Assembly (NCBI GenBank): GCA_937927975.1
Contig: CALEZT010000115.1
Coordinates: 1 to 64,000 of the forward strand
Source: an uncultured Phycisphaerales bacterium
Lineage (GTDB): Bacteria > Planctomycetota > Phycisphaerae > Sedimentisphaerales > Anaerobacaceae
Length of the DNA: 64,000 nt
Reading direction: 5' to 3'
Below the pieces are notes generated by a model. The model made no database searches, was not told the DNA's origin, and was given only the letters and a program-made list of their open reading frames with translations. Shown here in pieces: positions 25,234 to 34,964 of this stretch (within the stretch, counting starts at the first letter, position 1; the number at the start of each line of letters is the position of its first letter). The position numbers and the translations under genes are program-made.

Positions 25234-27915
25234 TCACTTCGATGGTTTCTGCACGGTTCGGATGTCCTCGATGGACAGCGCACCAGATCCGTCGACTCGA
25301 CTTGCGAAAAGTCTCACCTCGTCGATGAGCCCGCGGAACATGCGATCGCCGGCATTGCCCCGGGAGCCCGGGTTGAAATGTCCTACCGTCAGGACCCCGG
25401 CGTCCTTGCCCACGGGACCGCGATCACACGAAGTCGCCTTGTGAAGGCGGACACCGTCTGCGGGCGTGCCGACGTAGATCTTAACGTGGTCCTTCACGGC
25501 GGTCGAATCGTACGTAACAGCGATGAATCGCCAGTTGCCCGCGCCTACGCCGGAGTCCACAGGAATCAGATCCGGGTCACTGGCCGCTTGCGTTGCATCC
25601 GGCCATTCGTTGACGCCGAGTTTCAGTCGGCCGTCCCGTGTGACGACGAGGTCGATGCCCGCCCGGCCGCCCATCGTATCGGCCATGTGCACGATCCGGT
25701 TGCCACCGGCGCCCTCGTCACCACTCGTGCGGTTCACCCAGGCGGTGATCGTGAAGGACTTGAGCCCCTCCAGCCTGGCGCTCGCCTCCTCGGACAGATC
25801 GACGGCGTAGTTGCCGGGCTTGTTGCCGAAGTCCAGACTGTGTGCGCCGCCCCCCGGAGGCGTGTTCGAGGATGCGGCCGGACGCTGGTCGGTCAGTCGC
25901 GCCTTCTCACGGATCGTGCCGGTATTGACGGCAGATCGATCCCCTGTGCCGTCGAAGCGAAGCTCCACCAGCGGCCGTCCCGGCGGGATATACGTGAACG
26001 AGGTCTCCGCCATCTTCATCCGGTTGCCCGCCCGGTCCTTTAGGTTCGAGACTACAAGAGTGTATGACCCATCCTCCTGAAGGCCCGCGACGGAGAGGAC
26101 GGCGGTCGTGCCGTAGCGGCCTTCCAACGAGACGCTCCGGACCTCGATCGCCGGTTCGATGCGGTAGTTGCCGGGATCGGTTGCGGAGGCCTTCTCGGGT
26201 TTCTCGTTGAATTCGACGAGGATCTTCTCGCCTTTGCCTTCCGCGACGACGGATACGACCTCGGGGGTCGCGGTGTCTTTGAGCGTCTCGTCCTTTTCGA
26301 GCCACAGGACCCAGTCGTTGCCGTCCGGCGTCGGGGGCGTGACCCAACCAGGTCCCGAACCCTGGCAGACGCCTTGCCACCGTCCGGCCCGCGGGTTGAA
26401 CCATTTGCCTCGGTACTGATGGTCGGTGAGTTGGACGCCGGCCCGGCCGCCTTCGCGGAAGTAGAGGATGTACACTTGTCCCGGCTTGCCCAGGCAGGAG
26501 GCGGAGCCCTCGACCGCCTGGGGCAGCGGCGTACAGTTCCACCAATCGAAGGCGGTGAAGAAGTCCACCATGTGGCCGTAGCCCAGGAGCATGGTCATCG
26601 CGTCGTCGCCCCGGCCGTTGACCCAGCCGCCGCCGGTGTCGGGGGCTACGCCTGTGCCCTGGCGGGCTGATTCGCCGGTGGTCTGGTAGCAGCCGGCCAT
26701 GCAGACCTCCCAGGCATCCTTGCGACGCGTCTCCGCGGCCCGCTGGCCGGGGTACTTCTCCCAGAGGTCCTCGTAGCCGTATTCCTCGTTGATCTGCGGG
26801 ATGATGTAGCCCGTCTTCTCCTGTTCGACCCGCTGGCCGAGCATGTAAGCGGTCTGGCCGCTGTCCCATCGCTGGATCAACTGCATGTCCAGCCAGGTGG
26901 ATTTCGGCGTGCGATGCGTCACGTTGTGGGCCGAGGTCAGGTGGTCGTAGGGGTCCCACTCCTTGACCCGATGGCCCATGGCGTCCGCCCAGTCGGAGGC
27001 CTCGCGGTGAAAATTGTACTCGTTGCCAAGGTCCCAGGTCACGTTCGAGAAGGCCGCGAGCCGCGCGACGGCGTAGCGATAATAGAGGCGTTCCTCCTCG
27101 CTGTCGGCCGCGAACGGCGTCGGCAGGACCTGCCCGCCGATGTAGAGGATCACCGAGACGATCATGTCCTTTTCCCGGGCATAACGAAGCAGCCGCTCGT
27201 ACTTCCGCCAGTGCTCGATATTGAACCGCTTGAGGTCGAAGCCGGGATTCTTGATGTCGTCGGGCCGCTGGGCGGGCCATGGGTTCAGATGCAGCTTGAA
27301 GTTCTCCGTCGGTACGACCGGCTGGCCCCACGGTCGCGGTTCGTTCCGTCCATAGACCAGAACCCGCAGGCGGTTGATCTTCAGCCGGCTGAGCCGGTCG
27401 ATGCTCTGGCGGATCGTGTCTTCATCCCAGCCCATCAGGTAATAGGTGGTGGTGCCGTTCCAGAAGTAGTGCTCGCCGGTGCCTTCCCAGATGAAGTGCC
27501 AGCGGTTCTCGGAGTCGACGCGGAGCAGGCCCTTGCGGCCGGCATCGACTGCCGTAAAGGAGCCTCGGTGCGATCTTTCCAGGCCGCTGTGCTTGTACGT
27601 GATGGTGTACTCATATGGACCGGCCTGCGACGGCATGAACCGGATGCGGAACAAGCTGCCGTCCGGCGAATCGCAGAAACCGTCGACCTGGGCGGTCCTC
27701 TTGCCCGGGGCTCCGAATTGGCCCTGCAACGACACCCCCGTGAACGGATTGGCCACAGCGGGTTCTGTTATGCGGACCGTGATCTCGACGAAATCGAATG
27801 TCTGTACCTCGGCCGGATGCGCCGAGAACTCCACCGTGGAGGCCCCCCATGCCGGGTGGAAACAGCCCAGCAGGGACAGAACGGCGCAGCAGGCGATTGT
27901 GCGAAAGCTTCTCAT
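25234..27915 (-). CDS. Secreted DUF5060 / apiosidase-like glycoside hydrolase with C-terminal LamG domain
   Basis: This is an 893-residue exported protein. It has a signal peptide (about 1-24), a DUF5060 beta-sandwich (about 25-120), and a TIM-barrel region of DUF4038/apiosidase-like type (about 125-540). VTWDLGNEYNF (E299) is the likely acid/base and PQINEEYGYE (E377 or E378) a likely nucleophile. An Ig-like Ca/adhesion-type domain (about 575-680) and a LamG/concanavalin-like domain (about 690-880) that should bind glycans follow. AAGGAG precedes the ATG at 27915. It is the second gene of the module 1 operon, behind an FGGY kinase. The specific linkage cut is unknown; apiosidase (GH140) is the nearest named activity. 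Confidence 0.85.
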   Translation of the reverse strand: MRSFRTIACCAVLSLLGCFHPAWGASTVEFSAHPAEVQTFDFVEITVRITEPAVANPFTGVSLQGQFGAPGKRTAQVDGFCDSPDGSLFRIRFMPSQAGPYEYTITYKHSGLERSHRGSFTAVDAGRKGLLRVDSENRWHFIWEGTGEHYFWNGTTTYYLMGWDEDTIRQSIDRLSRLKINRLRVLVYGRNEPRPWGQPVVPTENFKLHLNPWPAQRPDDIKNPGFDLKRFNIEHWRKYERLLRYAREKDMIVSVILYIGGQVLPTPFAADSEEERLYYRYAVARLAAFSNVTWDLGNEYNFHREASDWADAMGHRVKEWDPYDHLTSAHNVTHRTPKSTWLDMQLIQRWDSGQTAYMLGQRVEQEKTGYIIPQINEEYGYEDLWEKYPGQRAAETRRKDAWEVCMAGCYQTTGESARQGTGVAPDTGGGWVNGRGDDAMTMLLGYGHMVDFFTAFDWWNCTPLPQAVEGSASCLGKPGQVYILYFREGGRAGVQLTDHQYRGKWFNPRAGRWQGVCQGSGPGWVTPPTPDGNDWVLWLEKDETLKDTATPEVVSVVAEGKGEKILVEFNEKPEKASATDPGNYRIEPAIEVRSVSLEGRYGTTAVLSVAGLQEDGSYTLVVSNLKDRAGNRMKMAETSFTYIPPGRPLVELRFDGTGDRSAVNTGTIREKARLTDQRPAASSNTPPGGGAHSLDFGNKPGNYAVDLSEEASARLEGLKSFTITAWVNRTSGDEGAGGNRIVHMADTMGGRAGIDLVVTRDGRLKLGVNEWPDATQAASDPDLIPVDSGVGAGNWRFIAVTYDSTAVKDHVKIYVGTPADGVRLHKATSCDRGPVGKDAGVLTVGHFNPGSRGNAGDRMFRGLIDEVRLFASRVDGSGALSIEDIRTVQKPSK

Positions 27916-27931
27916 ACTCCACTCCTTGATC

Positions 27932-29473
27932 CTATCTGTGATGCTTCTCCCGCAGAGCCGCCAGGGTGCGGTAGTCGTCCCGAACGTGTTCGTAGAGGCT
28001 CTTGTACAGGGCGAAATACTCCATGTAGACGGCGTGGCTCGTCGAATCGGGCTCCATGGGCTCGATGTGCTCGGTCCATTGTCGGGCGACGGAGAAGTCC
28101 TGGAACAGGCCGGTTGCGACGCCCGCGAGGATTGCGTCGCCGTACGGCGCGCCGGTCCGGCGTTTGACCAGAACCGTGGGCACATTGAACACGTCGGTGA
28201 TGATCCGCCGCCACAGAGGGCTCTTGGCTCCGCCTTCGTTCAGGACGATGGGCGTGTTGATCCTCTGGCCGGTCCGCTGGATGATGTCGAAGGAGTCGTA
28301 CAGCGCGTACGCGACGGATTCCATCATGGTACGGATGACATGGCCCCGCGTGTGGTTCAGCGAGAGCCCGAAGATCGTCCCCCGCGCGTGGACATCCCAA
28401 ATCGGCGTCCGCTCGCCCATGAGAAACGGCAGAACGACCAGGCCGTCGCTGCCGGGCGGGACCGCTTGGGCCTCCCGGTTGATCAGGTCGTAGGTGTCCG
28501 TTCCTGTCTCCTTCTCGCGGGCCAGTTCGAGCGGGTAGAAGTTGTCCCTCATGTACCGGATCAACTGGCCGCCGGTGGTCGTGGTGGGGACGGTGATATA
28601 GGTGTTCTCCGAGTCGGTCGTATAGGCGAAGGCGATCATGCTGCGGTGAAAGCGCGGGGCCGTGTGGATGATCCCAAAGTTCCCGCAGGTGCCGAGGTTC
28701 ATCTGAATATCGCCTTCTTCGATGGCTCCGGCCCCGACCCAACCGGCGTTGCAGTCCACCTGCCCCGCCGCCACCGGCGTCCCGGCTGCCAAGCCTGTCG
28801 CCTCGGCCGCAACCGGTGTTACCTCGCCGACGATCTCCTCGCAGCGGTGGAGAGCGGGCAGCAGACCCGGACTGATGCCGATCCGGTCGAGGATCTCCTG
28901 GTTGAACGTGCGGCCCAGGAGGTCGTAGGCAACGCCGTAGAAGGCGGCTCCGGAATAGTGACATGTCGCCCGGCCCGTCAGCTTCAGCGTGATGAATCCG
29001 TCGATGGTCAGCGCCTTGTGGATTCGCTTGAAGTCATCGGGCCGGTGGTTCCTTTCCCACAGGAGGTTCGCCAGTGCCGGGTGGTCGTCGAGCCGGTTCT
29101 TGGAGATCTCAAAGATTCGATCCTCGCCGATATTGTCTTTGAGCCACTGGACCTCGTCGGTGGCTCGCTTGTCCATGAGGTTGTAGGCGTGATGGACAGG
29201 ATTATGGTCTCGGTCCACCATCACCATCGAGGGCAAAGCCGAGGAGACGGCAACCCCTTTGATGTCCCTGGGATCGATGCTCGCGTCGCCCATCGCCTTG
29301 CGGATCATGCGACAGGCGCATTGCCAGTACCGGTGCGGGTCGTGCTCGGACCAGCCCGGCCGAGGGGTCAGAATGGGATACTCCTCGAAGGCATAGCCCA
29401 GGACAGTCCCCTGCGCATCGATGATCGTCGCCTTGGCGCCCCCTGTCCCGTAATCGATTCCCAGCAGAAACAT
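27932..29473 (-). CDS. FGGY-family carbohydrate kinase
   Basis: The 513-residue kinase has an N-terminal FGGY domain opening [17 protein letters not shown], a substrate loop near [10 protein letters not shown], and the C-terminal ATPase half with [10 protein letters not shown] and [20 protein letters not shown]. The GGTGGAK phosphate loop and overall length fit xylulokinase/L-fuculokinase relatives, but the sugar is not deducible. GAGGACAG lies ahead of the ATG. It is the promoter-proximal gene of the module 1 operon, and its regulatory region at 29694-29745 is unusually clear. Confidence 0.88.
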   Translation of the reverse strand: MFLLGIDYGTGGAKATIIDAQGTVLGYAFEEYPILTPRPGWSEHDPHRYWQCACRMIRKAMGDASIDPRDIKGVAVSSALPSMVMVDRDHNPVHHAYNLMDKRATDEVQWLKDNIGEDRIFEISKNRLDDHPALANLLWERNHRPDDFKRIHKALTIDGFITLKLTGRATCHYSGAAFYGVAYDLLGRTFNQEILDRIGISPGLLPALHRCEEIVGEVTPVAAEATGLAAGTPVAAGQVDCNAGWVGAGAIEEGDIQMNLGTCGNFGIIHTAPRFHRSMIAFAYTTDSENTYITVPTTTTGGQLIRYMRDNFYPLELAREKETGTDTYDLINREAQAVPPGSDGLVVLPFLMGERTPIWDVHARGTIFGLSLNHTRGHVIRTMMESVAYALYDSFDIIQRTGQRINTPIVLNEGGAKSPLWRRIITDVFNVPTVLVKRRTGAPYGDAILAGVATGLFQDFSVARQWTEHIEPMEPDSTSHAVYMEYFALYKSLYEHVRDDYRTLAALREKHHR

Positions 29474-29693
29474 GATTCTGTCCTCACCTGGCCGGCTTGC
29501 AGCGAATACCCGATATCACCATTGCGTTCGTTTCCTTGCCGTTCTGGCCGCGTCTACCCGCTTACGGCGGGAGCGGTGATCCCGATGACTCCCTGATCTT
29601 CTTCAGACCAACCCCAATAGCCCGGCGGCTGATCGGATGCTCCACACTTGCACCCTGTGATCGAAACTTGCATTCACAGGGGACCTGAACATC

Positions 29694-29709
29694 TGCACAA
29701 GTGTGTGCA
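29694..29709. promoter_or_regulatory. Operator candidate: TGCACA-N4-TGTGCA palindrome
   Basis: A perfect inverted repeat with 6-bp arms sits 7 bp downstream of the minus-strand -10 box, over the expected transcription start of the module 1 operon. That position is typical of repressor operators. The same hexamer is repeated three times at the binding-protein promoter (21236-21259). Confidence 0.6.
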
Positions 29710-29716
29710 TATGCTC

Positions 29717-29745
29717 ATTATCAAGAACATCGCTTGGCCTGTCAA
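29717..29745 (-). promoter_or_regulatory. Promoter of the module 1 catabolic operon
   Basis: On the minus strand a perfect TTGACA (29745-29740), a 17-bp spacer and GATAAT (29722-29717, 5/6) form one of the best promoters in the window. The leader to the kinase ATG at 29473 would be about 235 nt. I saw no clear riboswitch fold in it. Confidence 0.65.
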
Positions 29746-29811
29746 GCGAAAATGTCGGTACTTCTTCGTCTCTGGCTTGTGTTCGTGACGTGCTTGGCGT
29801 GCTGCGTTTGC

Positions 29812-29897
29812 AGAGAGCTCCGCAAGACACTCGCCTCTCTGCTGGCCCAGAGAGGGATCTCCACGGCAGTCACGCAGCGGTTACTGTGGCACTCCAG
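29812..29897 (+). pseudogene. Tyrosine recombinase fragment, inverted relative to the one at 20.4 kb
   Basis: A short stretch encodes ELRKTLASLLAQRG, then ISTAVTQRLLWHS, matching box II of the fragment at 20383-20847 (DLRKTFASLLAQRG, VSTAVTQRLLEHS) in protein and clearly in DNA, though not identically. Nothing else of the gene remains. The two relics are in inverted orientation and bracket the module 1 genes. Confidence 0.7.
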
Positions 29898-29948
29898 GCC
29901 ACCCCCCCCTTGGTCTTCATCCCTTCGCAATGCTCCCTGAAGTACGTC

Positions 29949-29977
29949 TTGAAACCCATGGGTTCTTACGGGATACT
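29949..29977 (+). promoter_or_regulatory. Putative promoter of the AraC gene with an internal palindrome
   Basis: TTGAAA (29949-29954), a 17-bp spacer and GATACT (29972-29977) lie immediately upstream of the ATG at 29984. The spacer contains the perfect 12-bp palindrome AACCCATGGGTT (29953-29964), a possible autoregulatory site. Transcription would begin at or next to the ATG, so the mRNA would be leaderless or start at a later codon. Confidence 0.4.
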
Positions 29978-29983
29978 AAGGCT

Positions 29984-30841
29984 ATGGCTCGCTTCGATCC
30001 AACCAGGCCCGAGTTCTCGCCGTATGGGTTCAGTTGCACGCGATGGACGGCCACGATGATGCCGCGTTGCGACCGCCACAACGAAATCGAACTGAACCTC
30101 TTGGAGCGAGGGAGGGTGATCTATCTCATGGGTGGGAGGACCGTCGCGGTCCCTGCGGGACGGTTGTCTGTGTTCTGGGCGTGTGTTCCGCATCGAGTTG
30201 TCGGTTTTGAAGGCTTGACGGAGTACTTCGTGCTGACGATTCCCTTGGCGTGGTTCCTCCAATGGCGACTGCCGGACCATTTTGCACAATCGATCTTGCA
30301 CGGAGGCATCCTCGTCGAACCAGATGAGGGCCATTTGGCTTCGGATGGAGCGAAGTTCAGACTGTGGGTCGAGGACGTGCAGAGTGGCTCGGAAGAACGC
30401 CGCCAGGTGAGTCTGCTGGAAATCGAGGCCCGCTTGCGGCGCCTGGCCCTGGGCGTGGCGGCACAGACCTCGCCGCACTCGCGACGCGAATCGCCGGCTG
30501 TCTTGGACCAGTGGGACTTGAGTCGGGCGGAACAGATGGCCTGTTTCATCGCTCAGAACTGCACGCAGCCTCTGACCGCCGAGATGATCGGTCAACACGT
30601 GGACTTGCACCCCAACTACGCGATGACCCTGTTCCAGCGAACGTTCGGCACCACGTTGATGAAATACGTGACTCAGTATCGGCTCTCGCACGCGCAGCGA
30701 CTGCTCGTAACGACCACGGATTCGATCGCCAACATCGCGTTCAGTTCGGGCTTCGGCTCGCTCAGCCGTTTCAATGAGGTATTCCTGCAGTCCTTTGGCT
30801 GCACACCGCGAGAATACCGTAAGCTGCATAAGTTGGAGTAG
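29984..30841 (+). CDS. AraC-family transcriptional regulator
   Basis: The 285-residue regulator has an N-terminal cupin-like sensor part (RHNEIELNLLERGRVIYLMGG, typical of sugar-sensing AraC proteins) and a C-terminal double helix-turn-helix. The latter reads LTAEMIGQHVDLHPNYAMTLFQ for the first helix-turn-helix and IANIAFSSGFGSLSRFNEVF for the second, followed by the family ending CTPREYR. An upstream ATG at 29930 is in frame but would overlap the recombinase relic. The start at 29984 has AAGG near it. It stands between the two sugar modules and is the only transcription factor of this type in the window, so it may control either or both. Confidence 0.87.
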   Translation: MARFDPTRPEFSPYGFSCTRWTATMMPRCDRHNEIELNLLERGRVIYLMGGRTVAVPAGRLSVFWACVPHRVVGFEGLTEYFVLTIPLAWFLQWRLPDHFAQSILHGGILVEPDEGHLASDGAKFRLWVEDVQSGSEERRQVSLLEIEARLRRLALGVAAQTSPHSRRESPAVLDQWDLSRAEQMACFIAQNCTQPLTAEMIGQHVDLHPNYAMTLFQRTFGTTLMKYVTQYRLSHAQRLLVTTTDSIANIAFSSGFGSLSRFNEVFLQSFGCTPREYRKLHKLE

Positions 30842-30884
30842 TGCGCGAATGAACCGCCGCCAGCAGTTGCCCGATTCCGCCTTC

Positions 30885-30902
30885 TTCAGGTCATAACCTG
30901 AA
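30885..30902 (+). terminator. Weak hairpin after the AraC gene
   Basis: TTCAGGT (30885-30891) pairs with ACCTGAA (30896-30902) across a CATA loop, 44 bp after the AraC stop. No T tract follows, so intrinsic termination is doubtful. The rest of 30842-31064 holds nothing recognisable. Confidence 0.25.
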
Positions 30903-31064
30903 CCTTAGGATTCCGTAAGAAATTCTCTTTCTGCCGGTAGTTATTCAGCAGCCGTTGTGCGAAAATGAAGATGTGATAACGCTGCCGCAGGGAACCAGCA
31001 GCATCTGCCCAAGCTAAAGACAGTGACCAGACGCCGGCATTTGTTGACGGGTACGAGGGCAAGA

Positions 31065-31790
31065 ATGATGCGACGCCATTTCGGATTCACACTCATCGAG
31101 TTGCTGGTGGTCATTGCGATTATCGCGATTCTCATGGCGGTCTTGATGCCGGCCTTGAGCAAAGCGAGAGATCAAGCCCGCACAATCGGATGCCGGTCGA
31201 ATCTCAAGCAGTACGGCATCGCTTTGCGGATGTACCTGGACGAGAACCGGTACTACTTTCCCGATGCGAGCACCTGGCTGAAATCCGACAAACACGCATG
31301 GGTGCGCAAGGGGGATACTCCGACCGGCGTGTTCTGGCCTTACGTGAAGGCCCTCGACGTCCACATGTGCCCGAAGTTCTCCCAGTGGGCCAAAGGCACG
31401 GATTGGGCGGATACGGCGGTCAGCTACGTCATGAATTCCTACGTGGGCAAAGGCGGCGAGATCTGGTCGAGTTGGCTGGGGGCAGGCGTCAAAGGCGTCT
31501 CGAGAGAGACGGAGGTCCACAATACGGCAAGGGTGGTCGTCTTCACGGAGGAGAACACCTGGACGATCAAGGACTACAGCGATTATCCCTTCAATGACAC
31601 GCATTTCACCGTCGGTAATCGGACGAGACGAATTGACAATTTCGCCACGTTTCACAATACGCCGGGGGATCGCGACAAGGGCGGAGCCAACGTCGTGATG
31701 GTGGATGGTCATGTGGAGCTGTTGCGACGCGTAGAGGACTTGGACGAGGGCTTCCGTCTGTGCTGGCCGAAAAAACAGTTGCCCTTCTGA
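31065..31790 (+). CDS. Type II secretion/pseudopilin-like protein with prepilin N terminus
   Basis: The 241-residue protein has the type IV prepilin signal: a short basic leader (MMRRHFG), cleavage before F of [10 protein letters not shown], and a hydrophobic helix of about 20 residues. The globular part contains [20 protein letters not shown] and ends with [13 protein letters not shown], a form of the processing-associated DG motif common in planctomycete pseudopilins. Such proteins are numerous in these genomes, and their role in sugar clusters is not established. GAGG precedes two tandem ATGs (31065, 31068). Confidence 0.87.
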   Translation: MMRRHFGFTLIELLVVIAIIAILMAVLMPALSKARDQARTIGCRSNLKQYGIALRMYLDENRYYFPDASTWLKSDKHAWVRKGDTPTGVFWPYVKALDVHMCPKFSQWAKGTDWADTAVSYVMNSYVGKGGEIWSSWLGAGVKGVSRETEVHNTARVVVFTEENTWTIKDYSDYPFNDTHFTVGNRTRRIDNFATFHNTPGDRDKGGANVVMVDGHVELLRRVEDLDEGFRLCWPKKQLPF

Positions 31791-31917
31791 TCCTGACCCG
31801 CGTCGGATGATAACAGAACGGAGTGTTGATGATGCTGTTGCAGGCCCTGAAAGAGCGTTTTCTCTCATCTTAACGTCACGAGGTACTGTCCTCGGAACTG
31901 AGTGAAGGAGGCATGAA

Positions 31918-34900
31918 ATGTGCACGAGAACGCATTGCTCGCTGTGGGTGTTGGTGTTCTGTGTGATGGGAGGGGTCTCCGCAGGTGCGGACGTAATCTG
32001 GGACTTTGAGAAGGGCAACGATCACGGCTTCGTGCTGACGTGCGTGAACCCGGCGACCCCCGCGTCGGACGATCCCACTGTGGCCGGTGACGAAGCCATC
32101 ACGGGGGTGGGCGGCCCCAAGGGCCTGCCGGGCGCGGGCGTCGCCTGGAGCATCGGGCGTCCCGATCAGTATGACGGCATGAAGCCCGCGGTCCAGGAAG
32201 GCGACAAGGCGGGACCCGACGGAACCATGCAGTACAACCGGGCCGGAACGAACCATCCCTTCACGTTCCCCACAAACGGGCGCGGCCAGGAGAGCTACCT
32301 GAATACGTACAATCTTACGGGATGGGGCGACAACCTCCACACAGCGGCCAACGACCAGATCGCCAAGTCGCCGTTGGTATTGCTGGGCGAAGGCGCTGTG
32401 CTGACCGTCTGGGCCCACGGCGGGGGCTCGGGCACGACGAAGCCGGCCTTGGACCCGAATCCGGCGGCGGGATACACGAACGGCTCCTCCGGCGTTGCCG
32501 TGATTTCCGCCGTCGATGGTTCTCTTCTGGCCAGTGTCCTTACGAACGGCCAGGGAACCCTGCGGCAGGACACTCTCAATCTCTCCGCCTTTGCCGGCCA
32601 GAAGGTACGCATCGAAGTCGTGGACGCCTTCGCGGGAGGCTGGGGGTGGCTGGCCGTTGACGAGATTCGCATCACCAATGCCGTCTCTCTGGGGGCCAGT
32701 CGGCAACTGGCGGCCGCTCCGAATCCGGCCGATGGGGCTACCGACGTGCCGCTGGAGGTGGTTCTCCGTTGGGAACCCGGCGAGTTCGCCCCTGCCACCG
32801 ATGGGCATCGTGTGTATTTCAGCGCGGATTTCAGGGATGTCAATGACGGGTTTGCCGCAGTCGGTCTCACCAGCGAACCGGCGTTCGACACGACGGATCT
32901 CCCCTTTGCTTTGGATTTTGGGACTGTCTACTACTGGCGTGTTGACGAGGCCAACAGCGTCACCGGGTGGGACAAGGGGAGAGTCTGGAGCTTCACCACG
33001 GAGCCGTATGCGTATCCGCTGGCGAACGTGACGGCCACCGCCTCCAGTGCTCAGTCCGGCTTGGGACCCCAGAACACGGTCAACGGCTCCGGTCTCAATG
33101 CCAAGGATGAGCATTCCGCCGATCTGACGCACATGTGGATGAGCACCGGCGGATTGCCGAGCTGGATTCAGTATGAGTTCGAGAAGGTTTATAAACTCGA
33201 TGAATTGTGGGTGTGGAACTCCAATCAGTTGATCGAGGCGTTCGTCGGTTTCGGCGCCAAGGCAGTCAGCATTGAGTACTCCGTCGACGGCGCCACGTGG
33301 ACCGTATTGGAGGGCGTGCCGGAATTCGCGAGAGCGACCGGTCTACCGACTTATACCCCGAACACGGTCGTGAGTTTCGGCGGCGTCATGGCGAAGTTCG
33401 CCAAGCTGACGATCCACAGCAACTGGGGCGGCGCCACGCCGCAGACGGGCCTGAGCGAGGTCCGGTTCTTCCACGCCCCGGTGCAGGCCCGGGAGCCACA
33501 GCCGGCGACGGGGGCGACAAACGTCGACGTCGAAACCACCCTGACGTGGCGGCGCGGCCGCGGGGCAACCGGTCACGAGGTGTATTTCGGAACCGACCAG
33601 GCCGCGGTGGCCCAGGGCGCTGCTTCTGTAGGGACTGTGGCCGAATTGAGCTTCTCCCCGGGCTTGTTGGACCTCGGCACTACCTACTTCTGGAGAGTCG
33701 ATGAGATCGGCCAGGACGGCGTCTATTCCGGCGACGTCTGGAGTTTCTCCACGATGCCGTATGCGACCGTGGACGACTTCGAGAACTATAACGACGCGGA
33801 GAACGCCGGCACGCGCATCTACGAGACCTGGATCGACGGTTTTGGAACCACGACCAACGGCTCGCAGGTCGGCAACCTCCAAGCTCCCTTTGCCGAAAAG
33901 ACCGTCATTCACGGAGGCCGCCAGTCGATGCCGCTGTTCTATGACAATTCCGGCGGCAAGACGTCGGAAGCGACCCGGACATTCGAGGCCACGCAGGATT
34001 GGACCGCCAGCGGGGTCAAGAGTCTGTCGCTGTGGTTCTACGGCGGCGCCGACAACGCGGGGCAATTGTACCTGAAGATCAACAACGCCAAGGTGATGTA
34101 CAATGGCGGTGCGGCGGACATCAAACGACCGCAATGGCAGCCGTGGAACGTCGACGTGACGACGGTCAGCGGAGCGAACAAGGTTGCCAAACTGACGATC
34201 GGGATCGAGGGCGCGGGCGCGACGGGCACCATCTACATCGACGATATCCGCCTGTACCCGAAGACGCCGGCCATGCAGATCCCTGTGGAACCCGCCAGGA
34301 CGGGTCTGCTGGCCGAATATCTGTTCGATAATGGGGCCAACGACACCTCCGGCAACGGCCACCACGGCACGTTCCTGGGCGACGCCCGGGTCGCCGACAG
34401 CCGGTTGGTCCTGGACGGTACGGACGACGCCGTCTTCATCCCCCGGCTCGGGGGCGCCGCCGCGACCCACGCGCAGTGCACCTACTCGATGTGGATGTAC
34501 TCGCTCACGAAACCGGACGTCTCCGGGATCATCGGGGGCATCAACTACGACAACTGGGCCGAGGGCGGCGGCATTCACTGCAAGCTCTACAACGGCCGGG
34601 CCAACGTGGGCATCTCCGGCGTACCCGGCGGCGATCTCAACGGCACCACCATCGTCAATGCCGAAGAGTGGATCCACCTGGGCCTGACCGTCACGGACAC
34701 CACGGTCACCCTCTACCTCAACGGCCAAGTGGAGGCCTCGCGGACCTACACCACCCCCTTGCAGATGATCCTCGGTCGCGGATGCATCGGGGCCTATCGC
34801 AACAACAACGATATCCAGCGGGAGCTCAAAGGCCAGATGGACGACGTGCGGATCTACAACCGTGCGGTGTCGCTGGAAGAGATGCTGTGGCTGGCCGGCC

Positions 34901-34929
34901 GCCGCGATCCGGCGCACAAGCCGTTCTGA
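31918..34929 (+). CDS. Large secreted multidomain protein: discoidin-like, Fn3-like and LamG domains
   Basis: This 1003-residue exported protein has a signal peptide ending near GVSAGA. In order it shows a beta-sandwich (about 25-255), an Fn3-like segment (PNPADGATDVPLEVVLRW through YYWRVDEAN, about 262-362), and an F5/8 type C/discoidin-like region (about 365-520). A second Fn3-like segment (PQPATGATNVDVETTLTW through YFWRVDEIG) follows, then a galactose-binding-like domain (about 625-785) and a C-terminal LamG domain (about 795-990, ending VRIYNRAVSLEEMLWLAG). No catalytic motif is visible, so it probably binds carbohydrate or coats the cell. AAGGAGG precedes the ATG. A strong terminator follows. 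Confidence 0.85.
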   Translation: MCTRTHCSLWVLVFCVMGGVSAGADVIWDFEKGNDHGFVLTCVNPATPASDDPTVAGDEAITGVGGPKGLPGAGVAWSIGRPDQYDGMKPAVQEGDKAGPDGTMQYNRAGTNHPFTFPTNGRGQESYLNTYNLTGWGDNLHTAANDQIAKSPLVLLGEGAVLTVWAHGGGSGTTKPALDPNPAAGYTNGSSGVAVISAVDGSLLASVLTNGQGTLRQDTLNLSAFAGQKVRIEVVDAFAGGWGWLAVDEIRITNAVSLGASRQLAAAPNPADGATDVPLEVVLRWEPGEFAPATDGHRVYFSADFRDVNDGFAAVGLTSEPAFDTTDLPFALDFGTVYYWRVDEANSVTGWDKGRVWSFTTEPYAYPLANVTATASSAQSGLGPQNTVNGSGLNAKDEHSADLTHMWMSTGGLPSWIQYEFEKVYKLDELWVWNSNQLIEAFVGFGAKAVSIEYSVDGATWTVLEGVPEFARATGLPTYTPNTVVSFGGVMAKFAKLTIHSNWGGATPQTGLSEVRFFHAPVQAREPQPATGATNVDVETTLTWRRGRGATGHEVYFGTDQAAVAQGAASVGTVAELSFSPGLLDLGTTYFWRVDEIGQDGVYSGDVWSFSTMPYATVDDFENYNDAENAGTRIYETWIDGFGTTTNGSQVGNLQAPFAEKTVIHGGRQSMPLFYDNSGGKTSEATRTFEATQDWTASGVKSLSLWFYGGADNAGQLYLKINNAKVMYNGGAADIKRPQWQPWNVDVTTVSGANKVAKLTIGIEGAGATGTIYIDDIRLYPKTPAMQIPVEPARTGLLAEYLFDNGANDTSGNGHHGTFLGDARVADSRLVLDGTDDAVFIPRLGGAAATHAQCTYSMWMYSLTKPDVSGIIGGINYDNWAEGGGIHCKLYNGRANVGISGVPGGDLNGTTIVNAEEWIHLGLTVTDTTVTLYLNGQVEASRTYTTPLQMILGRGCIGAYRNNNDIQRELKGQMDDVRIYNRAVSLEEMLWLAGRRDPAHKPF

Positions 34930-34964
34930 TCCGGCCCCGTGATTCGATCCTGGCAGCGAGTCAG

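Noticed and set aside
24001..26043. 680-codon plus-strand frame over the SAF dehydrogenase and hydrolase
   Set aside because: It spans two real minus-strand genes and their gap, with low-complexity Arg/Asp/Gly composition.
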